DNA of 64,000 nucleotides from an uncultured Oscillospiraceae bacterium (GTDB taxonomy: Bacteria > Bacillota > Clostridia > Oscillospirales > Acutalibacteraceae): the NCBI GenBank assembly GCA_958448165.1, contig CAUDCW010000009.1, positions 49,387 through 113,386 on the forward strand. Direction: 5' to 3'. Made by a program: the position numbers and the translations under genes. Position 1 is the first letter of the stretch. Each line of letters begins with the position of its first letter. The notes beneath the pieces were generated by a model, which searched no databases, was not told the DNA's origin, and was given only the letters and a program-made list of their open reading frames with translations. Of the stretch, positions 50,937-58,485 are shown piece by piece.

Positions 50937-53222
50937 ATGAGTGCGGAAAGAATAATCGGAATAGACTTTGGAACAAGCACATCGGTAATAAGAGTAAAGC
51001 GGTACAGCAACGGACAGCCTGTTGACGACAGGCTGTCCAAGCAGGATGTCATATTCAACAGCAGCAGTCCGATGGTGCCGACGCTGATACAGCGAACAAA
51101 TAACGGTACATATTATGGCTATGAAGCGTTGGTGAATAAAAAGGGCAGTACAATTTACCAGAATTTTAAGATTAATCTTGAAAGCTCTGACGTGGAGGTG
51201 AAGAAAGAAGCACGAGCCTTGACTGAGGAGTTCTTTGCGTATATGGCAAAGGAATATAAATCACAGAGTGAAGGCGGACATTTTGGCGAGCAGAGCGACG
51301 TTGAGAAAACAATAGTCAGCTACCCGGTAAAATGGAGCGACGACACAAAGGCGTTTATGATTAAAGCGGCTCAGAAGGCAGGCTTTAAGAATGTTGAGGG
51401 TGTGGACGAGGCGCAGGCGGCTATTCATGCGGTTACGGTGCAGTCTGAGGACTATCTTACCCAAAACGGTTTGTTCAGGGCAGGCATACCCTGCAACATT
51501 TTACTCATAGATATGGGCGCAGGTACAACCGACCTTGTGCTTTGCCGCCACACTCCGGGTAAAAAACCGAAGAACGAAATTCTCTGCACATGGCCGAAAA
51601 AGGGAGATATTCTGTTTGGCGGTAGCGAGGTTGAGGGTATTCTGAGTTCATATGTCAAGACAAAGCTGCCTGAGGATACTGCCGATATAATACTCAAAAA
51701 TAACGGTGCAAAGGAATTTAAGACATGGAAAGAAACTGTTGTTTCGCCTGCGTTGTCACGAAATGAAATTGTCGAGGAATTCAGCAATATAGATATGCTT
51801 GCAGATGCGTTAGGAGTGGATGTTGAGCCGTACGACCTTGACAGAAATAAATTTGAGACATATGCTAATGACTATCTGTCAAAGCTGCCGAAGCTTATAA
51901 AGGACTGTATTGAAGCCTCGGGCTTGGACAGCAGTAAAATAGAGCTTGTCATTCTCACGGGCGGACACAGCCAGTGGTATTTTGTCAAGGAAATGCTCAC
52001 TGACATCAGCAAAATTAATCTTCCGCTTATCCAAAAAGATCCGAAAAGAATAATTCAGATTACCAGACCTCAGGAAACCGTCGCCCTCGGTATGGTGTAT
52101 AAGCCGCTTTCAGCCGATATTAAAGCTGAAACGCCGAAAAGAACCACTGCCTCTACCGCCAATAACACCGGCAGGAATACAGCGCAAACACCGAAAAACA
52201 CAACCGTCAACGCCTCGCTTTCTAGCCTTTCTTTAAGGCAGAGATATACCATGCCGACAAACAGAGAGGAAATCATCAGGTATTATCAAAGAAATGCAAG
52301 ACATCTTATTCATACTACTGATGATAAGAGTGGTTGGGCTGTTTTTGCTGTCCGTTGTGACGGTGTTCTCCTGTTAAACGATTTGGTATCAATGAGAGAT
52401 ATAGAGGGGGATGTAGCGGCGATAGGAAAAGCGATTAGATTTGCAGAGCCGTATATAGTGAAAAATAACGGTTGTGTTGTAGAAGGCAAATATAGTTCTA
52501 CTGATTCTGATTATAATAATTATAAAAAATCCATATCTGCTTGGAGAGATATTGTTCTTATTGATTCGGGAGTAGATCATACAGTCGGACTGAAAAATGA
52601 CGGAACGGTTGTTGGAACTTTTTGTAATCCGATTGATTCGTCACGCAGTAAAGCAGCAACTGCGGCAACTGCTGTTAAGGGCTGGAGAGATATTAAATCC
52701 ATAGCATGCGGTTTTGATTTTACAATCGGATTAAAGGAAGACGGAACTATCTATTTAGCAGGTGAAAATCTGGGTAGCTACTATGCCGGCTGTCGCAGCT
52801 GGAGAGATATTGTTCAAATTGATGCTGGTCTAGGTTTTTGTGTCGGATTAAAAAACTATGGAACTATTGCTGTACACGATAATATAGGTAATTTTATCAG
52901 AGCGACTCAGAAGGATCAGTGCTGGGATGACATTGTTTCGGTAGCAGCGTGTTATGATTTCATAATCGGCGTGAAATCAAACGGCACGGTTGTTACTACA
53001 GACAGAATCTACGGTGTGAATTTTGATGACTGGCATAACATAATAGCAGTAGTAGCTAAACCGACTCTTGGTAATTTTACTACTTATTTTTCTATTATAG
53101 GCATAACGGATAGCGGTGAAGTGCTGAAAAAGGTATATCAAGTAAAGTGGAGCTTTTGGAAAGGCGAATTTAAATCCTGCACACTTGTTGAATCAAAAAG
53201 GTTTCCGTGGAAGCTTTTCTAA
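50937..53222 (+). CDS. Hsp70/actin-like ATPase fused to RCC1-like repeats (copy 1)
   Basis: 761 residues; AGAGGAG lies 9 bp before the ATG. The N-terminal Hsp70-type ATPase (about 1-390) has phosphate 1 GIDFGTSTSVI, phosphate 2 LLIDMGAGTTDLVL and the adenosine motif ILTGGHSQWYFVKEM. A Thr/Asn-rich linker (about 395-440) follows. The C-terminal 260 residues have RCC1-like blades with recurring WRDI..I..G..HTVGLK.DGTV. No substrate-binding domain of DnaK is present; the propeller takes its place. The upstream operon supplies an ATPase and a peptidase. A 70-80% similar copy follows. Confidence 0.8.
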   Translation: MSAERIIGIDFGTSTSVIRVKRYSNGQPVDDRLSKQDVIFNSSSPMVPTLIQRTNNGTYYGYEALVNKKGSTIYQNFKINLESSDVEVKKEARALTEEFFAYMAKEYKSQSEGGHFGEQSDVEKTIVSYPVKWSDDTKAFMIKAAQKAGFKNVEGVDEAQAAIHAVTVQSEDYLTQNGLFRAGIPCNILLIDMGAGTTDLVLCRHTPGKKPKNEILCTWPKKGDILFGGSEVEGILSSYVKTKLPEDTADIILKNNGAKEFKTWKETVVSPALSRNEIVEEFSNIDMLADALGVDVEPYDLDRNKFETYANDYLSKLPKLIKDCIEASGLDSSKIELVILTGGHSQWYFVKEMLTDISKINLPLIQKDPKRIIQITRPQETVALGMVYKPLSADIKAETPKRTTASTANNTGRNTAQTPKNTTVNASLSSLSLRQRYTMPTNREEIIRYYQRNARHLIHTTDDKSGWAVFAVRCDGVLLLNDLVSMRDIEGDVAAIGKAIRFAEPYIVKNNGCVVEGKYSSTDSDYNNYKKSISAWRDIVLIDSGVDHTVGLKNDGTVVGTFCNPIDSSRSKAATAATAVKGWRDIKSIACGFDFTIGLKEDGTIYLAGENLGSYYAGCRSWRDIVQIDAGLGFCVGLKNYGTIAVHDNIGNFIRATQKDQCWDDIVSVAACYDFIIGVKSNGTVVTTDRIYGVNFDDWHNIIAVVAKPTLGNFTTYFSIIGITDSGEVLKKVYQVKWSFWKGEFKSCTLVESKRFPWKLF

Positions 53223-53234
53223 GGGGGATGTTTT

Positions 53235-53792
53235 ATGCAGATATTAGTAAAAACCAAGAAAATATTCTCAAGGCTCCGGCGGTTTATTTCCTCACCGTTC
53301 AGAAAAAAGCTGTCACCCGAGGATAAATTCCTCGCGGTATGGACAAAAACGCTCACAGAAAAAGCCGGGACTTTCCGAGGACTATACACAAGCCTGCGGC
53401 GCATTTCCGAAGGTAAATCAAAGAAAAAACAGCGTGTTATACACGAATGGTACAAGCGCACTGAATACAATATCGATGACAAAGAAACAGTAAAGCTTAG
53501 TGCCGAAATTCTTTTGCCGCTTACCGAGGACGGAACAGACGAGGACTTCGCAAAATGGGCTGACTTACTGCTGAAAGCCGCCGAAAATGCCGGAATCAGT
53601 CAGGATGCCGAGGGTATTCTGACTCTTGATGGAAGCAATACAAACGCCTACGCCGAGTGGAGCGGCGAGCCGCTTTATCTCGGAGATAAAATTGAGGTTA
53701 CGGTGGGTGCGTGGTATCAAAGCGGAGAAATAATTGAGCAGGGCTTTTGCAACAAGCTTGATGAAGCTGAAGAAAGCGATGAACAAACTTAA
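53235..53792 (+). CDS. Unknown protein between the two Hsp70-RCC1 genes
   Basis: 185 residues, starting 12 bp after copy 1 and ending 18 bp before copy 2. A very basic N-terminus (about 1-75), a helical middle, and an acidic beta-rich C-terminus (LYLGDKIEVTVGAWYQSGEIIEQG). The position between two Hsp70-like genes invites comparison with a nucleotide exchange factor such as GrpE, but I see no GrpE signature that would support the name. No membrane helix or signal peptide. Confidence 0.6.
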   Translation: MQILVKTKKIFSRLRRFISSPFRKKLSPEDKFLAVWTKTLTEKAGTFRGLYTSLRRISEGKSKKKQRVIHEWYKRTEYNIDDKETVKLSAEILLPLTEDGTDEDFAKWADLLLKAAENAGISQDAEGILTLDGSNTNAYAEWSGEPLYLGDKIEVTVGAWYQSGEIIEQGFCNKLDEAEESDEQT

Positions 53793-53810
53793 ACGAGGAG
53801 CGGTATAACA

Positions 53811-56066
53811 ATGGCAGTGGAAAGAATAATCGGAATAGACTTTGGAACAAGCACATCGGTAATAAGAGTAAAGCGATACAACAACGGAGAGCCTGTTGAC
53901 GACAGGCTGTCCAAGCAGGACGTTATCTTCAACAGCAGCAGTCCGATGGTGCCGACGCTGATTCAGAGAACCGACAAGGGTACATATTACGGGTACGAGG
54001 CGCAAATATCAAAACGAGGAGAAACTCTCTATCAGAACTTCAAGGTGAATCTCGAAAGCTCTGACGCCGGGTTGAAGAAAGAAGCACGAGAGCTGACCGA
54101 GGAATTTTTTGCGTATATGGCAAAGGAATATAAATCACAAAGCGACGGTGGATATTTCGGCGATTTGAGCGACACAGAGCGCACTATAGTCAGCTATCCG
54201 GTAAAGTGGAGCGACGACACCAAGAAATTTATGATTAAGGCGGCTCAGAAAGCAGGCTTCAAGAACGTTGAGGGAATGGACGAGGCGCAGGCGGCGATTC
54301 ATGCGGTAACTGTGCAGTATGAAGACTATCTTATGCAGAGCGGTTTGTTCAGGTCAGGCGTACCCTGCAATATTTTACTAATAGATATGGGCGCAGGTAC
54401 AACCGACCTTGTGCTTTGCCGTCACACTCCGGGTAAAGCCCCGAAGACCGAAATTCTCTGCACATGGCCGAAAAAGGGAGAGCTTCTCTTTGGCGGTCAG
54501 GAGGTGGATGAGCTATTGCGTGAATATATCCGTACTCTGTTGCCGGAGGATTCGGCAGGAATGGTGCTGAAAAACAACGGCATAAAGGAGTTCAAAATCT
54601 GGAAAGAAACCATTGTTTCGCCTGCATTATCAAGAAATGAAACTGTTGAGGAGTTCAGCAGCGTTGACAATATTGCAGATCTTCTTGATATTGAAATGGA
54701 GCCGTATGACCTCGACAGAAAGAAATTTGAATCGTACGCCAAAGGTTATCTGCCCAAATTACCTAAGCTTATACAAGGGTGCATTAAAGAGTCGGGCTTG
54801 GACAGCAGTAAAATAGAGCTTGTCATTCTCACAGGCGGTCACAGCCAATGGTATTTTGTCAAGGAAATGCTCACCGATCCCGGCAAAATTAATCTTCCTC
54901 TTATCAGAAAAGACCCGAAAAGATTAATTCAGATTACCAGACCTCAGGAGACCGTCGCCCTCGGTATGGTGTATAAGCCGCTGTCGGCAGATATTAAAGC
55001 TGAAACGCCGAAAAGAACATCTGTTTCTGTAAATAACACCGGCAGGAATACAGCGCAAACACCCAAAAACACAACCGTCAATGCAGGTCTTTCTTTAAAG
55101 CAGAGATATACCATGCCCACAAACAGAGAGGAAATCATCAGGTATTATCAAAGAAATGCAAGACATCTTATTTATACTTACAGAACCTTTAACTATTGGA
55201 ATGTATATGCTGTCCGTTGTGACGGTGTTCTCCTGAAAAACGATTCGGTATCGAATATAAAGGATGTAGCGACGATAGGATCGTATTTACATGGTATAAC
55301 GATGCCATCAGAAAAACCGATTATAGTGAAAAACAACGGCTGTTTATTTTATGATAAAAAGACTATTGATGGTAATAAAGTTAAGTATTATAATCGGCCG
55401 TCATTGAGAGATATTGTTCTTGTCGATTCGGGGCTTAATCATACAGTCGTACTGAAAAATGACGGATCGGCTGTTTTAGTTTTCTGCGAATATGAAAATG
55501 AGAATAACAGAGCACCGTATGCTGCTGTTGAGGACTGGAGAAATATTAAATCTATAGCATGCGAGTTGGGGATAACAATCGGTTTAAAAGAAGACGGGAC
55601 TGTTGTTTTATCGGGTGAATATATGGGTGACTACGCTGACTGTCTCAGTTGGAGAGATATTGTGCAGATTGATGTTGATGGGGTTTGTGTCGGATTAAAA
55701 AGCGATGGAACTGTTGTGGTAAGTAACGATCCTAAAAATGTGATGCAGAAGAATCAGTGCTGGAATGATATTGTTTCTGTAGCGGTGTGTGGTAATTTCA
55801 TCATCGGCGTGAAATCAAACGGTACGGTTGTCACTACAGAAAGAACCTACGGTGTGAATTTTGATGACTGGCATAACATAATTGCAGTAGTAGCAAATAG
55901 TGATTATAGTGCTTTTTTATCAGATTATAATTATTGTATTATAGGAATAACGGATAGCGGTGAAGTTCTGAAAAAGGTATATCAAGTAAAGAGGAGCTTT
56001 TGGAAAGGCGAATTTAAATCCTGCACACTTGTTGAATCAAAAAAGCTCCCGTGGAAGCTGTTTTAA
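53811..56066 (+). CDS. Hsp70/actin-like ATPase fused to RCC1-like repeats (copy 2)
   Basis: 751 residues, paralogous to the gene at 50937. ATPase motifs are the same (GIDFGTSTSVI, LLIDMGAGTTDLVL, ILTGGHSQWYFVKEM). The ATPase half is close to identical to copy 1 over long stretches, while the RCC1-like part differs more (for example WRNIKSIACELGITIGLKE), so the propeller is the fast-changing part. The last 40 residues are again nearly identical (GVLKKVYQV-type ending, LPWKLF). This pattern suggests gene duplication with diversification of the binding face. Confidence 0.8.
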   Translation: MAVERIIGIDFGTSTSVIRVKRYNNGEPVDDRLSKQDVIFNSSSPMVPTLIQRTDKGTYYGYEAQISKRGETLYQNFKVNLESSDAGLKKEARELTEEFFAYMAKEYKSQSDGGYFGDLSDTERTIVSYPVKWSDDTKKFMIKAAQKAGFKNVEGMDEAQAAIHAVTVQYEDYLMQSGLFRSGVPCNILLIDMGAGTTDLVLCRHTPGKAPKTEILCTWPKKGELLFGGQEVDELLREYIRTLLPEDSAGMVLKNNGIKEFKIWKETIVSPALSRNETVEEFSSVDNIADLLDIEMEPYDLDRKKFESYAKGYLPKLPKLIQGCIKESGLDSSKIELVILTGGHSQWYFVKEMLTDPGKINLPLIRKDPKRLIQITRPQETVALGMVYKPLSADIKAETPKRTSVSVNNTGRNTAQTPKNTTVNAGLSLKQRYTMPTNREEIIRYYQRNARHLIYTYRTFNYWNVYAVRCDGVLLKNDSVSNIKDVATIGSYLHGITMPSEKPIIVKNNGCLFYDKKTIDGNKVKYYNRPSLRDIVLVDSGLNHTVVLKNDGSAVLVFCEYENENNRAPYAAVEDWRNIKSIACELGITIGLKEDGTVVLSGEYMGDYADCLSWRDIVQIDVDGVCVGLKSDGTVVVSNDPKNVMQKNQCWNDIVSVAVCGNFIIGVKSNGTVVTTERTYGVNFDDWHNIIAVVANSDYSAFLSDYNYCIIGITDSGEVLKKVYQVKRSFWKGEFKSCTLVESKKLPWKLF

Positions 56067-56203
56067 CACGATGAAAACGATTTGCACCAGTAAAAATACA
56101 GTGATTACCGGATTGATGAATTACCGGAATCCTTCTTAGATGATGCCCGGGAAATCTGGGAGTGAATAGAAAAACGCTGAAATACACAAAGCACAAAAAG
56201 CTT

Positions 56204-56296
56204 ATGCACACAATCGGCAATAACGCCCCGAAAGTGACTATTCTGACAACAGACAGAGAGCTGATAAAAAAATTAACAGAAAAATTTATTATTTAG
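56204..56296 (+). pseudogene. Short ORF, probable gene remnant
   Basis: 30 codons (APKVTILTTDRELIKKLTEKF) end 13 bp before the LRR gene. Just upstream (about 56097-56162) another frame reads DYRIDELPESFLDDAREIWE and stops. The 240-bp gap 56067-56308 therefore holds fragments of one or two decayed genes rather than a real one. Confidence 0.4.
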
Positions 56297-56308
56297 GAAA
56301 GATGTAAT

Positions 56309-57736
56309 ATGTTTGGTAATTTATTGGATTCGGTATGGGAAAAGGCACAGAGGGAACGGGCGAGAGAAACCTTTATTTCACAGAGGTATTACTGGCAAAA
56401 GGAGTTTACAATTCCTGCAGAATTTAAGTATGTTGGAAAGAATGCACTCAAGGGCTGCAGAACTCTTGAAAGGCTGATAATTCCCGGCACTGTTAAAGAG
56501 GTTGAGAACGGCGCTTTTGAAAACTGCGTCAATCTCAGGGAAGTGATTCTTGAAGAGGGCATTAAAAGTATTGGCGCCGATCTGTTTTCCGGCTGTAAAA
56601 AGCTTTACCGTATAACCACGCCCGACAGCCTGAATTTTGTTTCGATGCGCTCGTTTCGCAAGATTCCCAATCTTAGAGAGCCTGTGCTGAATAAGTCGGG
56701 TACGGATTTCATCTATTATCCTGCATATCTCGGAGAAACCGTTGTTACTGTTCCCGACGGCGTGCGGATAATTCGGCAGGATGCGTTTAAGGATTGCGAA
56801 ACCGTGGAAAAGGTGATTCTTCCGAACACGCTGGAGGTTATCGAGATAGAGGCATTTAACGGAGTCGGACTTAAAAGCATTACACTTCCCGAAAGCCTGA
56901 AGCTTGTCAAAAGCTACGCTTTTTCTTCGTGCCGCAAGCTTGAAAGCGTTGACATTCACTGTGATTATTCCGCAATCCGATTCAACGCCTTTAAATATTG
57001 CTATCACCTGCAAATTCCTATGGATTCCCCGTCACGGTATATCGAGTTTATGCGGATGTGCGGCAAACAGCTGTTTAAGGTGCCGAAAAAAATAGATTTA
57101 CCCTCTGACGGTTATGAGCACGATCAACGCTTTTTGGAATGTGCGGCAGGTTGTATGATGGGAAATCGGGGCGCTATGGAGCAAATGGCTGACTTTTTTC
57201 TCTCTAAGCAACAGCAAACAGGTCATCTGTTTTATCTGCTTGCGGAGCGGTTCTGGCGGGTGCGGCTCTATCTGCTGGGGGATGAGAAGGCAAAGCAGTG
57301 GTTGTTTGATTGGGTTACCAAACACCCGAATGAGCAAATGGAAATAGCTGCAAGTGCTTCGCTTTCCGGCGGTGAAGGCACTGTGCTGAACGCCCTGGGA
57401 TTTCTGTTCTTTGACCCTAATCGCAGCTATGATATACAGCAGCCTGATGAGAGCGGAGTGGTTGAGGTTACGGCTTTTGATGATGAGGACGGTCCGGATG
57501 AGGACGGCTTCGGAAGCGAAACCTATTACGACTGGTGGTATATGACAGAGAACCTGGCTATGGCTCCTAATGTCGGATATATCCATTCCTATTCTTCTCG
57601 TGATAAACATAATAACGAAAAGAAATTTGAAGAGCTGCACAATTATGTGGCTGACATATGGAATAACCACCCTGAATTTGTCGAACTTGAAATTCAAAAG
57701 GCAATCAGAAAGAGGCGGAAGTGTTTCCTTAAGTAG
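56309..57736 (+). CDS. BspA-type LRR protein, cytoplasmic
   Basis: 475 residues; AGGAAAGATG lies before the ATG. The first 270 residues are LRR_5 repeats (FTIPAEFKYVGKNALKGC, IIPGTVKEVENGAFENC, LPESLKLVKSYAFSSC). The C-terminal 200 residues form an alpha-rich domain with Trp clusters that I cannot name (FLECAAGCMMGNRGAMEQMADFF reads like a Sel1-type helix repeat). No signal peptide. Last gene of the ATPase/C39/Hsp70 operon, so it may be a recognition or scaffold part of the system. Confidence 0.75.
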   Translation: MFGNLLDSVWEKAQRERARETFISQRYYWQKEFTIPAEFKYVGKNALKGCRTLERLIIPGTVKEVENGAFENCVNLREVILEEGIKSIGADLFSGCKKLYRITTPDSLNFVSMRSFRKIPNLREPVLNKSGTDFIYYPAYLGETVVTVPDGVRIIRQDAFKDCETVEKVILPNTLEVIEIEAFNGVGLKSITLPESLKLVKSYAFSSCRKLESVDIHCDYSAIRFNAFKYCYHLQIPMDSPSRYIEFMRMCGKQLFKVPKKIDLPSDGYEHDQRFLECAAGCMMGNRGAMEQMADFFLSKQQQTGHLFYLLAERFWRVRLYLLGDEKAKQWLFDWVTKHPNEQMEIAASASLSGGEGTVLNALGFLFFDPNRSYDIQQPDESGVVEVTAFDDEDGPDEDGFGSETYYDWWYMTENLAMAPNVGYIHSYSSRDKHNNEKKFEELHNYVADIWNNHPEFVELEIQKAIRKRRKCFLK

Positions 57737-57797
57737 GATATTGTTCTCGTAACGGGTAAAGTAAATCGCTGTTGTCAAAGCTTAATTAAAACGGGAT

Positions 57798-57834
57798 AAC
57801 CGAGATAAACATTCACAGGAATATCTGATTGCTG
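57798..57834 (+). pseudogene. Remnant of a serine recombinase 3' end
   Basis: GATAAACATTCACAGGAATATCTGATTGCTG matches the last codons and stop of the recombinase at 45285-45321 (GATAAACATTCACTGGAATATCTGAATACTG). Only this tail is left, immediately before the right element end. Confidence 0.7.
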
Positions 57835-57855
57835 TCCTTAACTTCAGGCGTCCCC
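57835..57855. other. Right attachment site (attR-type) in cwlJ
   Basis: Arm TCCTTAACTTCAGGC (57835-57849), one core base, then TCCCC (57851-57855) and cwlJ sequence. With the left end it rebuilds a palindromic attP-like site. Confidence 0.75.
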
Positions 57856-57909
57856 ACCTGCCTCACATTGAATCAGCCGTGCGAAAAGCTCTCTTGTGTC
57901 AAAAGCCAT
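57851..57909 (-). pseudogene. cwlJ: cwlJ-type cortex hydrolase, 5' part (interrupted gene)
   Basis: AAAGGAGG precedes an ATG at 57909 and the first 19 codons read MAFDTRELFARLIQCEAGG, the start of CwlJ-type hydrolases with the conserved catalytic Glu (E16) in CEAGG. The frame then enters the element and stops after two foreign codons. Bases up to 57851 join exactly to 20757-20761 to continue GEGDDGMRAV. So the promoter and start of the gene are here and the body is 37 kb away. Confidence 0.85.
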
Positions 57910-57949
57910 ATTAACCTCCTTTAATCAGATAAAGTCATCGCTTACCTTT

Positions 57950-57958
57950 TATTCTATG
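57950..57958 (-). promoter_or_regulatory. Sigma-E/sigma-K-like -10 element upstream of cwlJ
   Basis: On the minus strand CATAGAATA fits the CATAnnnTA pattern of sigma-K -10 elements and is also near that of sigma-E. It lies 41 bp before the cwlJ start. A convincing -35 for either factor is not seen, so support is partial. Confidence 0.4.
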
Positions 57959-58085
57959 AATATTTCTGCATTTTGCTACCGCCTTGGATAGAAGTGCAAA
58001 AAATCTTTATATCCGCATAAATCCGACAAAAAATATGCCGTGACGGCGACATAAAAGCAAAACGCAGAAAAACAAAATAAAGTAA

Positions 58086-58130
58086 AACGACCTCAACTCT
58101 TTTCGTGATATTGGGGTCGTTTTCTTTTTG
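58086..58130 (+). terminator. Hairpin with T run in the gap before the vWA gene
   Basis: AACGACCTCAA/TTGGGGTCGTT stem and TTTCTTTTTG. Between 57960 and 58485 I see no gene; the rest is AT-rich. Confidence 0.6.
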
Positions 58131-58485
58131 CGTTGATTTCTGACTATAAAAGGCTAAACTTCATAACAAGAAAGCCCATAATAAGCTGATTGTTATTGCC
58201 GCAACAATTGTGTATTTTTTTTAACATAAGAAATAATTAATCGGCAGGATTAATATAATAAAAAAGTTGTGTTTTTACATTTGTTCTTTCAAAGAATTTT
58301 GTGGATATCTGTTCATCCGATTAAAGCAAACAACGGTAAACAGCAATCGCATAATCTTAAGTGATTTTTGTCGTTTTGTCCCCGTAAGCTCATTATATAT
58401 AATTTTTCATTTTGACAGAACCGACAAAATTGTTCTTCTGTTATCTGCGCTTTGCTCTATCTGTCGCTTGATTAAAAGGTGAACG

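Larger units (their letters stand above)
20757..57850 (+). mobile_element. 37-kb integrated element interrupting cwlJ
   Basis: The two outer ends are defined by the split gene: cwlJ 3' sequence stops at the TCCCC at 20757-20761 and cwlJ 5' sequence resumes at the TCCCC at 57851-57855. Inside each end lie inverted arms (GCCTGAAGATAAGGA at 20766-20780 and TCCTTAACTTCAGGC at 57835-57849, one mismatch). A large serine recombinase is encoded inside. No phage structural or full conjugation set is visible, although one ATPase is HerA/VirB4-like. Repeated sequence near 42.9-45.4 kb suggests two related units in tandem. Whether it excises is not shown by sequence alone. Confidence 0.8.

Noticed and set aside
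53235..53792. Naming the protein between the Hsp70-like genes GrpE
   Set aside because: Position is suggestive, but no GrpE signature is visible in the sequence.
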